Shown here one piece after another: positions 1-5,387 of a stretch of 6,840 bases of DNA (position 1 is its first letter; each line of letters starts with the position of its first letter). This stretch comes from Caldilineae bacterium (GTDB lineage Bacteria > Chloroflexota > Anaerolineae > J102), in contig DUEF01000034.1 in assembly GCA_011176555.1 (NCBI GenBank), positions 4,255 through 11,094 on the forward strand, in the 5' to 3' direction. A model generated the notes under the pieces. That model searched no databases and was not told where the DNA came from. It worked only from the letters and a program-made list of their open reading frames with translations. The position numbers and the translations under genes were made by a program.

Positions 1-120
1 GAGCAACTGGCCCGCGTCCACAACCCCATCGGCCTGAACCTTGGCGGGCGACGCCCCGAGGAGATCGCCCTGGCGATTATCGCCGAGATCGTGGCCGCGC
101 GGAATGGACAAAGGTGCTAA
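1..120 (+). CDS. xdhC: XdhC/CoxI-family molybdenum hydroxylase maturation protein, C-terminal end (partial)
   Basis: The last 39 codons and the TAA stop of a gene that begins outside the window. The peptide contains VHNPIGLNLGGRRPEEIALA followed by IIAEIVAARNG. This closely matches the C-terminal signature of the XdhC/CoxI family as I know it (an aPiGLdIGa.tPeEIA.sIlAEi pattern). XdhC proteins bind sulfurated molybdenum cofactor and insert it into xanthine dehydrogenase-type hydroxylases; they are not part of the finished enzyme. This fits the hydroxylase subunits encoded at the other end of the window, about 5.3 kb downstream. No T-rich terminator follows the stop. The N-terminal part, which would show whether this is a one-domain CoxI or a full XdhC, is not visible. 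Confidence 0.87.
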   Translation, partial: EQLARVHNPIGLNLGGRRPEEIALAIIAEIVAARNGQRC

Positions 121-291
121 AGTTGGTGCGTGCGCTCGGTTTGCAGTTTCATGTTCAGGCAGCAGCACGCGCATGAAGTGAGCGGGGCGGCGCCGGGCGG
201 TCGGAGCAGCGCCACTTCGCGGGGGACAAGAAGTTGGCGGGAGGCGGTAACGTCTAAATCTTCGGGGAAGAGTGCCATAGTCCTCACAGAA

Positions 292-320
292 TTGCTGTAC
301 CAAAATTCTTGTGATAGACT
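292..320 (+). promoter_or_regulatory. Candidate sigma-70-type promoter of the fdrA operon
   Basis: TTGCTG at 292-297 (three of six to TTGACA) is separated by 17 bases from TAGACT at 315-320 (four of six to TATAAT). A TG at 312-313 makes this an extended -10 element. Transcription would start near 327, about 45 bases before the fdrA ATG. A 6-bp dyad, AGAATT 288-293 and AATTCT 304-309 with 10 bases between, overlaps the -35 box and spacer and could be a repressor site. A second AATTCT lies at 324-329, 20 bases further on, at the expected start point. Base-level match only; the organism's sigma factor preferences are unknown. Confidence 0.38.
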
Positions 321-360
321 CGAATTCTAGAAACCAAACAAAACCACAAAGAAACTCAAA

Positions 361-366
361 AGGGAA
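361..366 (+). promoter_or_regulatory. Ribosome-binding site deciding the fdrA start
   Basis: AGGGAA, preceded by AAA, sits four bases before ATG 371. It favours that ATG over the in-frame GTG at 311. The 20 extra residues from 311 (rich in Asn, Gln, Lys, Ser) would precede the normal FdrA N-terminus, and translation from 311 would start inside the proposed -10 region. Confidence 0.55.
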
Positions 367-370
367 AGCT

Positions 371-2077
371 ATGGCAGCTATCAATGCAGAAATCCGTCGC
401 GGCGCTTATTACGATTCCGTGATGCTGATGCAATTACAGAGGGCTTTGGCCGACCTGCCCGGGGTGCTCGATGCCGGCGTGGTCATGGGCACGGACGCCA
501 ACAAGGATATCCTGGCGCAGAGCGATTTGCTGACGCCCGAAATTGACGGTGCCAGCGCCGAAGACTTGATTATCGTCGTGAAGGCGGAAGACGAAGGGAT
601 GGCGAGAGCGGCCTTGGGGCAGGTGGACGATCTGCTCACCCGGCGCAAATCGTCCATCGACCAGGAATATCTGCCCAAATCGCTGGAATCGGCGGGCAAG
701 ATGCTGCCGGAGGCGCAGTGGGTGTTGATCTCGACGCCGGGACAACACGCGGCCGGTGTGGCTAGAGACGCTCTGCGCCAGGGCAAACACGTCTTCCTTT
801 ACAGTGACAACGTCTCCGTCGAAGACGAGGTCTCGTTGAAGCGGGAAGCTACGGAAAAAGGCTTGCTCGTCATGGGGCCGGATTGCGGCACGGCCATCGT
901 CAATGGCGTCGGTCTTGGCTTCGCCAACGTGGTGCGGCGGGGGCCGATTGGCCTGGTGGCGGCCTCGGGCACGGGCTTGCAGCAGGTCTCGACACAAATC
1001 CACCAGCTCGGCAGCGGTCTGACGCACGGATTCGGCACCGGCGGCCGGGATTTATCGGAAAAGGTGGGGGCAGTCACGACGCTGCAAGCGCTGGATGTGC
1101 TCAGCCGGGACCCGGACACGAAGGTCATCGTGCTGGTCTCCAAACCACCGTCACCCATCGTCGCCCAAAAAGTGTTGCGAGCGGCTCGCTTGACCGGCAA
1201 ACCGGTGGTGGTGGATTTCATCGGTTATGAAACGGACAAAAACCATATCGATAACCTGCATTTCGCCAGTACGCTGGATGGCGCTGCGCGCAAAGCCGTG
1301 CAACTGAGCAAAGTGGGCGCACCAGGCCCGACTACGACCGCTCATCCCACAGGAACGTTCGCGACCGGCCAGAAATACCTGCGTGGGCTCTATTCCGGCG
1401 GCACGCTGGCCTACGAAGCGTTGCTTATTTTGCGCGACCTGCTGCCCGATCTCTACTCGAACATCCATCTCGAAGGGGCCGACGCGCTCGAAAACGTGTT
1501 GGAGAGCCAGGCCCACACGATTATCGATTTGGGCGAGGATGTGTTCACGGTGGGACGCTTGCATCCGATGATGGACAATGATTTGCGCATCCGCCGTTTG
1601 CAACAGGAAGCCGAAGACCCCGAGACCGCCGTGATCCTGCTGGATGTGGTGCTGGGCTACGGCAGCCATCCTGACCCGGCCAGCGAACTGGCTCCGGCCA
1701 TCGTCGAGGCTCGGACGACAGCACAGGCGGCGGGGCGACATCTGGAGTTCGTGGTGGTGGTGGTGGGCACGGACGAGGACCCGCAGGACTTCGATCACCA
1801 GATCAAGCAGCTCAAAAACGCCAAAGTCCAACTGTTCACCAGCAACGAAGCCGCGGTCTATCATGCCGGCGAGTTGGTGCAGGCCCTGGCGGACCCCGAC
1901 CAGCCTCCTGTCTCCCTCGACATCCTCAATCAACCCCTGGCCGCGCTCAACGTCGGCCTGGAATCCTTCGCCGAGGCCCTGGCCGACCAGGGCGCGTCCG
2001 TCATCCACGTGGATTGGAAGCCCCCCGCGGGCGGAAATGAACGCCTGGCCGCGATTTTGGCGAGGATGAGGGGATAG
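371..2077 (+). CDS. fdrA: FdrA-family protein (acyl-CoA synthetase-like; putative carbamoyltransferase subunit)
   Basis: A 568-residue protein, close to the roughly 555 residues of E. coli FdrA. The N-terminus has the family's YYDSVMLMQLQRAL element (residues 13-26). A Rossmann-type CoA-binding region follows with VLISTPGQHA (118-127) and MGPDCGTAI (168-176). Next is a succinyl-CoA-synthetase-alpha-like part with GLVAASGTGLQQVSTQI (194-210), GFGTGGRDLSEKVG (220-233) and VIVLVSKPPSP (252-262). The C-terminal ligase-like half carries LHPMMDNDLRIRRL (397-410), ILLDVVLGYGSHPDPA (422-437), GTDEDPQ (466-472) and VDWKPPAGG (547-555). I see no GHAGA-like phosphohistidine loop of true succinyl-CoA synthetases, which suggests chemistry other than CoA ligation by phosphohistidine relay. 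In E. coli, FdrA (AllF) is reported as a subunit of oxamate carbamoyltransferase with YlbE and YlbF. It is expected to be cytoplasmic and to act with the DUF1116 protein encoded next. The substrate here may differ from oxalurate. A run of five GTG codons (1751-1765) encodes a hydrophobic strand just before GTDEDPQ. Confidence 0.93.
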   Translation: MAAINAEIRRGAYYDSVMLMQLQRALADLPGVLDAGVVMGTDANKDILAQSDLLTPEIDGASAEDLIIVVKAEDEGMARAALGQVDDLLTRRKSSIDQEYLPKSLESAGKMLPEAQWVLISTPGQHAAGVARDALRQGKHVFLYSDNVSVEDEVSLKREATEKGLLVMGPDCGTAIVNGVGLGFANVVRRGPIGLVAASGTGLQQVSTQIHQLGSGLTHGFGTGGRDLSEKVGAVTTLQALDVLSRDPDTKVIVLVSKPPSPIVAQKVLRAARLTGKPVVVDFIGYETDKNHIDNLHFASTLDGAARKAVQLSKVGAPGPTTTAHPTGTFATGQKYLRGLYSGGTLAYEALLILRDLLPDLYSNIHLEGADALENVLESQAHTIIDLGEDVFTVGRLHPMMDNDLRIRRLQQEAEDPETAVILLDVVLGYGSHPDPASELAPAIVEARTTAQAAGRHLEFVVVVVGTDEDPQDFDHQIKQLKNAKVQLFTSNEAAVYHAGELVQALADPDQPPVSLDILNQPLAALNVGLESFAEALADQGASVIHVDWKPPAGGNERLAAILARMRG

Positions 2078-2078
2078 A

Positions 2079-2158
2079 TATTGGATAATGGGTATTGGGT
2101 GCTGTTCGCTCCGCCACTCGCTGTGCGAATAGCGAATACCAATACCCAATAGCGACTA
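2079..2158. repeat. Heptamer repeat arrays in opposite orientation, forming a hairpin
   Basis: Directly after the fdrA stop lie three 7-base units, TATTGGA, TAATGGG and TATTGGG (2079-2099). After a 25-base spacer comes the opposite orientation: GCGAATA twice (2125-2138), a shortened CCAATA, CCCAATA (2145-2151) and GCGACTA (2152-2158). TGGGTATTGG at 2089-2098 is perfectly complementary to CCAATACCCA at 2139-2148, and TTCGCT 2105-2110 to AGCGAA 2131-2136, so the transcript can fold into a long stem-loop in the fdrA/DUF1116 gap. There is no T-run, so it is not a typical terminator. Related units occur at 5307-5382. They resemble the heptanucleotide short tandem repeats described in cyanobacteria; the relationship is inference. 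Confidence 0.75.
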
Positions 2159-2196
2159 ACCACGCACTGACGCATTCAAACAAACCATTTTTTAAC

Positions 2197-2201
2197 GAGG
2201 A
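2197..2201 (+). promoter_or_regulatory. Ribosome-binding site deciding the DUF1116 gene start
   Basis: GAGGA, seven bases before ATG 2209, supports that start. The open frame runs back to 2095, but the added 38 codons would translate the heptamer hairpin and give a protein longer than the family. Confidence 0.65.
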
Positions 2202-2208
2202 CCAACTC

Positions 2209-3450
2209 ATGGACATTAATCAAGCAAACACAGAAGCCACGAACCGTATGATGGAAGCTCGTCCCGTCCTGGTGGGCGTGGAGAAGGCCATCGATGTGAT
2301 CCCGGGCATGCGCGAAAACCTGCTGCTGCACGCGGGGCCGCCCATCACCTGGGAGCGGGCCTCCGGGCCGATGCGCGGGGCGATCACCGGCGCGCTGATT
2401 TTCGAGGGCAAGGCCAAAAACGAGGCCGAGGCGGAAGCGTTGGTGACATCGGGCGAGATAGAACTGGAGCCCTGTCATCACCACCAGTCGGTCGGGCCCA
2501 TGGCGGGCTTGACCTCGGCGTCGATGGAAGTATACATCATCGAAAACACGACGCATGGCAACTTCGCCTATTCCAACCTGAACGAAGGCTACGGCAAGGT
2601 GCTGCGCTACGGCGCTTACGACGAGAGCGTGATGGAACGCATGAACTGGATGAACGATGTCATGGCCCCGGTGCTGCGAGACGCCATCGCTGCTAGCGGC
2701 GGCATCGACATCCGGGCGCTGTTGGCCGAATCCTTGCACATGGGCGATGAGGGGCACAACCGCAACAAGGCCGGTTCCATCCTCTTCCTCAAGGCCCTGG
2801 CTCCGCACGTGGCTAAAGCGGCGCCCAGCCCGCAAATCGCCGCCGACATCCTCACCGCTATCGGCGACAACGCCCTGGCCGTGCTCAATCCCGTTATGGC
2901 CGCCTGCAAAGCGATGGCCGACGCCGCGCACGGCGTGGAAGGCAGCACCATCGTCACGGTCATGGCCCGCAATGGCACCGATTTCGGCATCCGCGTCAGC
3001 GGTTTGGGCGACCAGTGGTTCACCGGCCCGGTGGGCACGCCCAAAGGCCTCTATTTCCCCGGCTTCACAGTTGATGATTCCAGCGGCGACATCGGCGATA
3101 GCACCATCACCGAGACCGCAGGCATCGGCGGTTTCGCCATGGCCACGGCTCCGGCCATCGTCACCTTCGTCAGCGGCTCGCCCAAAGACGCCATCAACGC
3201 CACCCTGGAGATGTACGAAATCACCTTCACCGAGCACAAATTCTTCAACATGCCCGTCATGGAATTCCGCGGCACGCCCACCGGCATCGACATCCGCAAA
3301 GTGGTCGAAACCGGCATCACCCCGCGCATCAACACCGGCATCGCTCACAAAAATGCGGGCGTCGGCCAGGTTGGCGCGGGTCTCGTGCGACCGCCGATGA
3401 GCATTTTCGAAGAGGCTGTGATTGCGTATGCAGAGCAGTATGGGTTTTAG
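2209..3450 (+). CDS. ylbE: DUF1116 family protein (YlbE/AllG-like, partner of FdrA)
   Basis: 413 residues, near the size of E. coli YlbE (about 419). Conserved-looking blocks run the whole length: LLLHAGPPITWERASGPMRG (38-57), the His-rich EPCHHHQSVGPMAGLTSASM (87-106), LHMGDEGHNRNKAGS (176-190), VMARNGTDFGIRVSGLGDQW (251-270), the GTPKGLYF/GDIGDSTITETAGIGGFAMA region (276-312) and KNAGVGQVGAG (381-391). Together they identify DUF1116. The consecutive histidines at 90-92 and the HMGDEGH cluster are good candidates for a catalytic or metal site, though I know of no assigned role. In E. coli the family member is a reported subunit of oxamate carbamoyltransferase (AllG), which makes carbamoyl phosphate from oxalurate. 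The gene follows fdrA by 131 bases, the usual pairing. No signal peptide or membrane segment is seen, so it should be cytoplasmic. The usual third partner, a DUF2877 protein, is not in the window. Confidence 0.92.
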   Translation: MDINQANTEATNRMMEARPVLVGVEKAIDVIPGMRENLLLHAGPPITWERASGPMRGAITGALIFEGKAKNEAEAEALVTSGEIELEPCHHHQSVGPMAGLTSASMEVYIIENTTHGNFAYSNLNEGYGKVLRYGAYDESVMERMNWMNDVMAPVLRDAIAASGGIDIRALLAESLHMGDEGHNRNKAGSILFLKALAPHVAKAAPSPQIAADILTAIGDNALAVLNPVMAACKAMADAAHGVEGSTIVTVMARNGTDFGIRVSGLGDQWFTGPVGTPKGLYFPGFTVDDSSGDIGDSTITETAGIGGFAMATAPAIVTFVSGSPKDAINATLEMYEITFTEHKFFNMPVMEFRGTPTGIDIRKVVETGITPRINTGIAHKNAGVGQVGAGLVRPPMSIFEEAVIAYAEQYGF

Positions 3451-3466
3451 AGCGATGATCGAAATG

Positions 3467-3571
3467 GTAGGGGCAAGGCATTCCTAGTTGACACCTGGCT
3501 AGTTGAGTACTCATGTTATGATGAACCGCCTTGCTTATCGTATCAATGTGCGAGGAATGCCTTGCCCCTAC
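3467..3571. mobile_element. MITE-like element with perfect 19-bp terminal inverted repeats
   Basis: GTAGGGGCAAGGCATTCCT at 3467-3485 is the exact reverse complement of 3553-3571. The two arms enclose 67 bases with no coding capacity. Size (105 bp), perfect ends and intergenic position fit a miniature inverted-repeat element or a REP-like palindrome. I see no clear target-site duplication: the flanks are GAAATG on the left and GAATAT on the right. GTAGGGGC...GCCCCTAC ends are, from memory, common in intergenic repeats of Chloroflexota and cyanobacteria; I could not check this. CTAGTTGA occurs twice inside (3484-3491, overlapping the left arm, and 3499-3506). As RNA the arms would make a very stable stem between the DUF1116 and cyclase genes. 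No T-run follows. Confidence 0.62.
3514..3522 (+). promoter_or_regulatory. Possible extended -10 promoter inside the MITE-like element
   Basis: TGTTATGAT is an extended -10 (TG, one base, then TATGAT, five of six to TATAAT). A perfect TTGACA lies at 3488-3493, but the 23-base spacer is too long for a standard -35/-10 pair, so only the extended -10 argues for activity. Initiation would fall near 3529, about 75 bases upstream of the cyclase ATG. Weak evidence from base matches alone. Confidence 0.28.
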
Positions 3572-3572
3572 G

Positions 3573-3593
3573 AATATCAAATATCAAATTACC
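3573..3593. repeat. Short 7-bp tandem repeat before the cyclase gene
   Basis: AATATCA is repeated twice without change (3573-3579 and 3580-3586), followed by a partial third unit, AATTACC. It fills the space between the right end of the MITE-like element and the Shine-Dalgarno sequence. The 7-base period matches the arrays in the two neighbouring gaps, although the unit sequence is different. Confidence 0.5.
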
Positions 3594-3597
3594 GGAG
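3594..3597 (+). promoter_or_regulatory. Ribosome-binding site deciding the cyclase start
   Basis: GGAG, eight bases before ATG 3606. The open frame extends back to 3531, but those 25 codons would be read through the right arm of the inverted-repeat element and encode an unrelated Cys-containing peptide. Confidence 0.6.
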
Positions 3598-3605
3598 ACA
3601 CCCCC

Positions 3606-5276
3606 ATGAACCGCGAACAACTTATCACCATCCTCGCCAACGCCAAAGTCTACGACCTGGCGCAAGATCTGAGCATCTTCACGCCGCCGTGGCCGGGCGA
3701 TAAGGCGCTGGAAATCACCTTTTTCAAGCGCGTCACCGGCGCTTTTGGCGGCGGGCAGGGCGCGAACGGCCAACTCATCACCTGGAGCAACAGCACCGGC
3801 ACGCATCTCACCGGCGAACGCGCCTTCCACTCCGGCGGGCGCGCCCTTTCTGACATCCCGCTCGACGCCCTCATGGGCCAGGGCGTGGTCGCCGACATCT
3901 CGCATCTCGTTTCCGATTACAGCGTGTACACGCCGGAGATGATCACCAGCGTGGCCGATGTGCGCAAGGGCGATATCCTCATCGTCAACACCGGCTACCA
4001 CCGCTATTCCTTCGACCAGCCCGACATCGCCAATCCCGAGGCCCAGGGCGGGGTCGAAAGCAAAGAGTTCGGGTTCCTGGTGCGACATCCGGGACCATCC
4101 ATGGACTTTTACCGCTGGGCGCTGGAGATGGAGTTGAAGATCGTGGGCGTGGATTGCGGCCTGGCCGAGCACCCCATGAACACCCCCATCCGCACCATGC
4201 ACCCGGGCGATTTCGCCAAGGCGGAAGCGAAGCTTCAGGCCGAGCATGGCAAAAGCTGGGACGAGATGTTCCCGCCCGAGGAATACTACCGCTTGACCCA
4301 CACCACCATCCCCAAAGCCCACCTGCTGTTCGCCGAATCTCTGGTCGGGCAGATCGACGAATTGAACAACCAGCGCGCCTGGTTCATGATGTTCCCACTA
4401 CCCTTCATGGAAGCGGAAAGTTCGTGGATGCGACCGGTGGCCTATCGCCCGCCCGAGGGCATGAGCGAGGATGATTTCTTCGCGATGATGGCCGCGGCCG
4501 AGGTGTTAGATTTCACCCTACCGTTCAGCGTGCAGACGCCGCAGTGGGCCAATTACGAGCCCCTGACCGTGCGCTATCACAAACGCGTGGGCGGGCAAGC
4601 TTTCGGCATGGGCCGGAACAACGCCATCTGCAAAGCCAGTTTCCACCTGGCCACGCACATGGATGGCGAGAAACACTTCTGGTCACGGGGTCGCACCATC
4701 GGCGAAGTGCCGCTCGAACATTGGATTGGCCCGGGCGCCATCGCCGACATCTCCGACATGGTCACTGACCTGGATGTGTACACGCCGGAGATGATCGAAA
4801 GCGTGGTGGAGGTGCGGGAGGGCGACATCCTCCTGCTCAAGACCGGCTTCCACAACTACGGCTGGAACAGCCCCGATTCCGACGAATTCCGTTACATGAT
4901 CCGTCACCCCGGCCCCTCGCCCGATTTCTCGGACTGGGTGGTCGAGAAGAAGATCAAATGGCTGGGCATCGACGCGGTCAGCCAGGATCACCCCATGAAC
5001 ACCATCCAGCGCATCTGGCATCCCAAGACCTTCCAGGAAGCCAATCGCAAACTGATCGAGCGCTTCGGCAAGGATTGGGACGAGATGTTCCCGCTCGACA
5101 AATACTACCAGGACACGCACCTCAACCTCTTCCCGCAAGGCATCGTCCACGCCGAAAACCTGGGCATGGACATCCACGACGCACCCAGCGGCCGCTACTA
5201 CCTGGCCGTCTACCTGCCCAAAGGCATGGAAACCGCGTCGATGTGGGGGAGGTTTATTGCGATCAAGGAAGGTTGA
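3606..5276 (+). CDS. Tandem two-domain cyclase-family metal hydrolase (kynurenine formamidase/isatin hydrolase superfamily)
   Basis: 556 residues, about twice the usual 210-280 of this family. It contains two homologous domains, roughly 16-280 and 300-553, which share VYTPEMI (107-113, 391-397), RHPGPS (160-165, 433-438), HPMNT (189-193, 462-466) and WDEMFP (218-223, 491-496). The family's first metal motif is H-x3-H-x-D-x3-H. Domain 2 has it intact: H347, H351, D353, H357 in FHLATHMDGEKHF, although the usual Gly and Pro are Ala349 and Glu355. Domain 1 reads STGTHLTGERAFH: H67 remains, but the other positions are S63, T69 and A73. The later His and Glu ligands, 12 residues apart, are present in both (H232/E244 and H505/E517). 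I infer a catalytic second domain and a first domain with a structural, regulatory or altered role. Family members hydrolyse amide bonds in cyclic or N-formyl compounds with Zn or Mn. No signal peptide is seen. The setting suggests opening of a ring made by the molybdenum hydroxylase; the substrate is unknown. Confidence 0.88.
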   Translation: MNREQLITILANAKVYDLAQDLSIFTPPWPGDKALEITFFKRVTGAFGGGQGANGQLITWSNSTGTHLTGERAFHSGGRALSDIPLDALMGQGVVADISHLVSDYSVYTPEMITSVADVRKGDILIVNTGYHRYSFDQPDIANPEAQGGVESKEFGFLVRHPGPSMDFYRWALEMELKIVGVDCGLAEHPMNTPIRTMHPGDFAKAEAKLQAEHGKSWDEMFPPEEYYRLTHTTIPKAHLLFAESLVGQIDELNNQRAWFMMFPLPFMEAESSWMRPVAYRPPEGMSEDDFFAMMAAAEVLDFTLPFSVQTPQWANYEPLTVRYHKRVGGQAFGMGRNNAICKASFHLATHMDGEKHFWSRGRTIGEVPLEHWIGPGAIADISDMVTDLDVYTPEMIESVVEVREGDILLLKTGFHNYGWNSPDSDEFRYMIRHPGPSPDFSDWVVEKKIKWLGIDAVSQDHPMNTIQRIWHPKTFQEANRKLIERFGKDWDEMFPLDKYYQDTHLNLFPQGIVHAENLGMDIHDAPSGRYYLAVYLPKGMETASMWGRFIAIKEG

Positions 5277-5304
5277 CGCTAACCGCGAGATTCGTTCATT
5301 AATT

Positions 5305-5382
5305 GATATTGGGTATTGGTGATTGCAGAGTCATCCCAATATTCAATCCCAATACCCAATATCCAGTACCCAATACCCGAGG
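5305..5382. repeat. Heptamer repeat array with a perfect 15-bp inverted repeat
   Basis: Forward units TATTGGG (5307-5313), TATTGGT and a degenerate GATTGCA are followed by an opposite-strand array: CCCAATA (5335-5341), TTCAAT, CCCAATA (5348-5354), CCCAATA (5355-5361), TCCAGTA, CCCAATA (5369-5375), CCCGAGG (5376-5382). The stretch 5305-5319 is an exact reverse complement of 5349-5363, giving a 15-bp stem with a 29-base loop. The last heptamer supplies the GAGG ribosome-binding site of the next gene. The same unit is used at 2079-2158. No T-run is present. The stem could stabilise RNA or modulate translation of the hydroxylase genes, but nothing in the sequence proves a function. Confidence 0.78.
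5379..5382 (+). promoter_or_regulatory. Ribosome-binding site formed by the last heptamer
   Basis: GAGG, five bases before ATG 5388, decides that start. The open frame extends back to 5316, but the extra 24 codons translate the CCCAATA repeats. The site is a variant of the repeat unit (CCCGAGG), so repeat copies and translation signal are physically joined. Confidence 0.6.
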
Positions 5383-5387
5383 TTTTC

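Larger units (their letters stand above)
121..370 (+). other. Non-coding region between the xdhC end and fdrA
   Basis: I see no convincing gene in these 250 bases. An open frame of 66 codons at 130-330 gives a Ser/Arg-rich peptide with no recognisable features and no Shine-Dalgarno sequence, so I do not call it. The first half is GC-rich and can fold: GAAGTG at 175-180 pairs with CACTTC at 213-218, and the stem extends by GCG 182-184 with CGC 210-212 across a bulged A181. There is no following T-run, so it is not a standard intrinsic terminator. The second half holds a promoter candidate (292-320). It ends in an A-rich leader with almost no G or T (331-360) that should be unstructured and favourable for translation of fdrA. 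Confidence 0.6.

Noticed and set aside
175..218. GC-rich stem-loop downstream of the xdhC stop as a terminator.
   Set aside because: The stem is short with a bulge and a 25-base loop, and no T-run follows. It is mentioned only as local structure.
130..330. Open frame of 66 codons between the xdhC end and fdrA.
   Set aside because: No ribosome-binding site, low-complexity Ser/Arg/Gly composition, and it overlaps the promoter candidate. Best explained as chance in GC-rich DNA.
1751..1765. Five tandem GTG codons in fdrA, a possible slippage-prone repeat.
   Set aside because: Trinucleotide slippage would keep the frame, and the residues form the hydrophobic strand just before the conserved GTDEDPQ, so ordinary coding explains it.
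1151..2149. Long minus-strand frame (332 codons) opposite fdrA, with similar long frames opposite the DUF1116 gene (2176-3348), the cyclase gene and the FAD-subunit gene.
   Set aside because: They are antisense shadows of strongly supported genes. Their translations are rich in His, Arg, Gly and Val and show no family motifs, as expected for the opposite strand of GC-biased codons.
5303..5331. TTGATA at 5303-5308 with CAGAGT at 5326-5331 as a promoter for the hydroxylase genes.
   Set aside because: The spacing is right, but the -10 matches in only three of six positions and lies within repeat DNA. Too weak to list.
2079..5382. The repeats as a CRISPR array.
   Set aside because: Units are 7 bp, contiguous and without unique spacers, unlike CRISPR repeats of about 23-47 bp separated by spacers.
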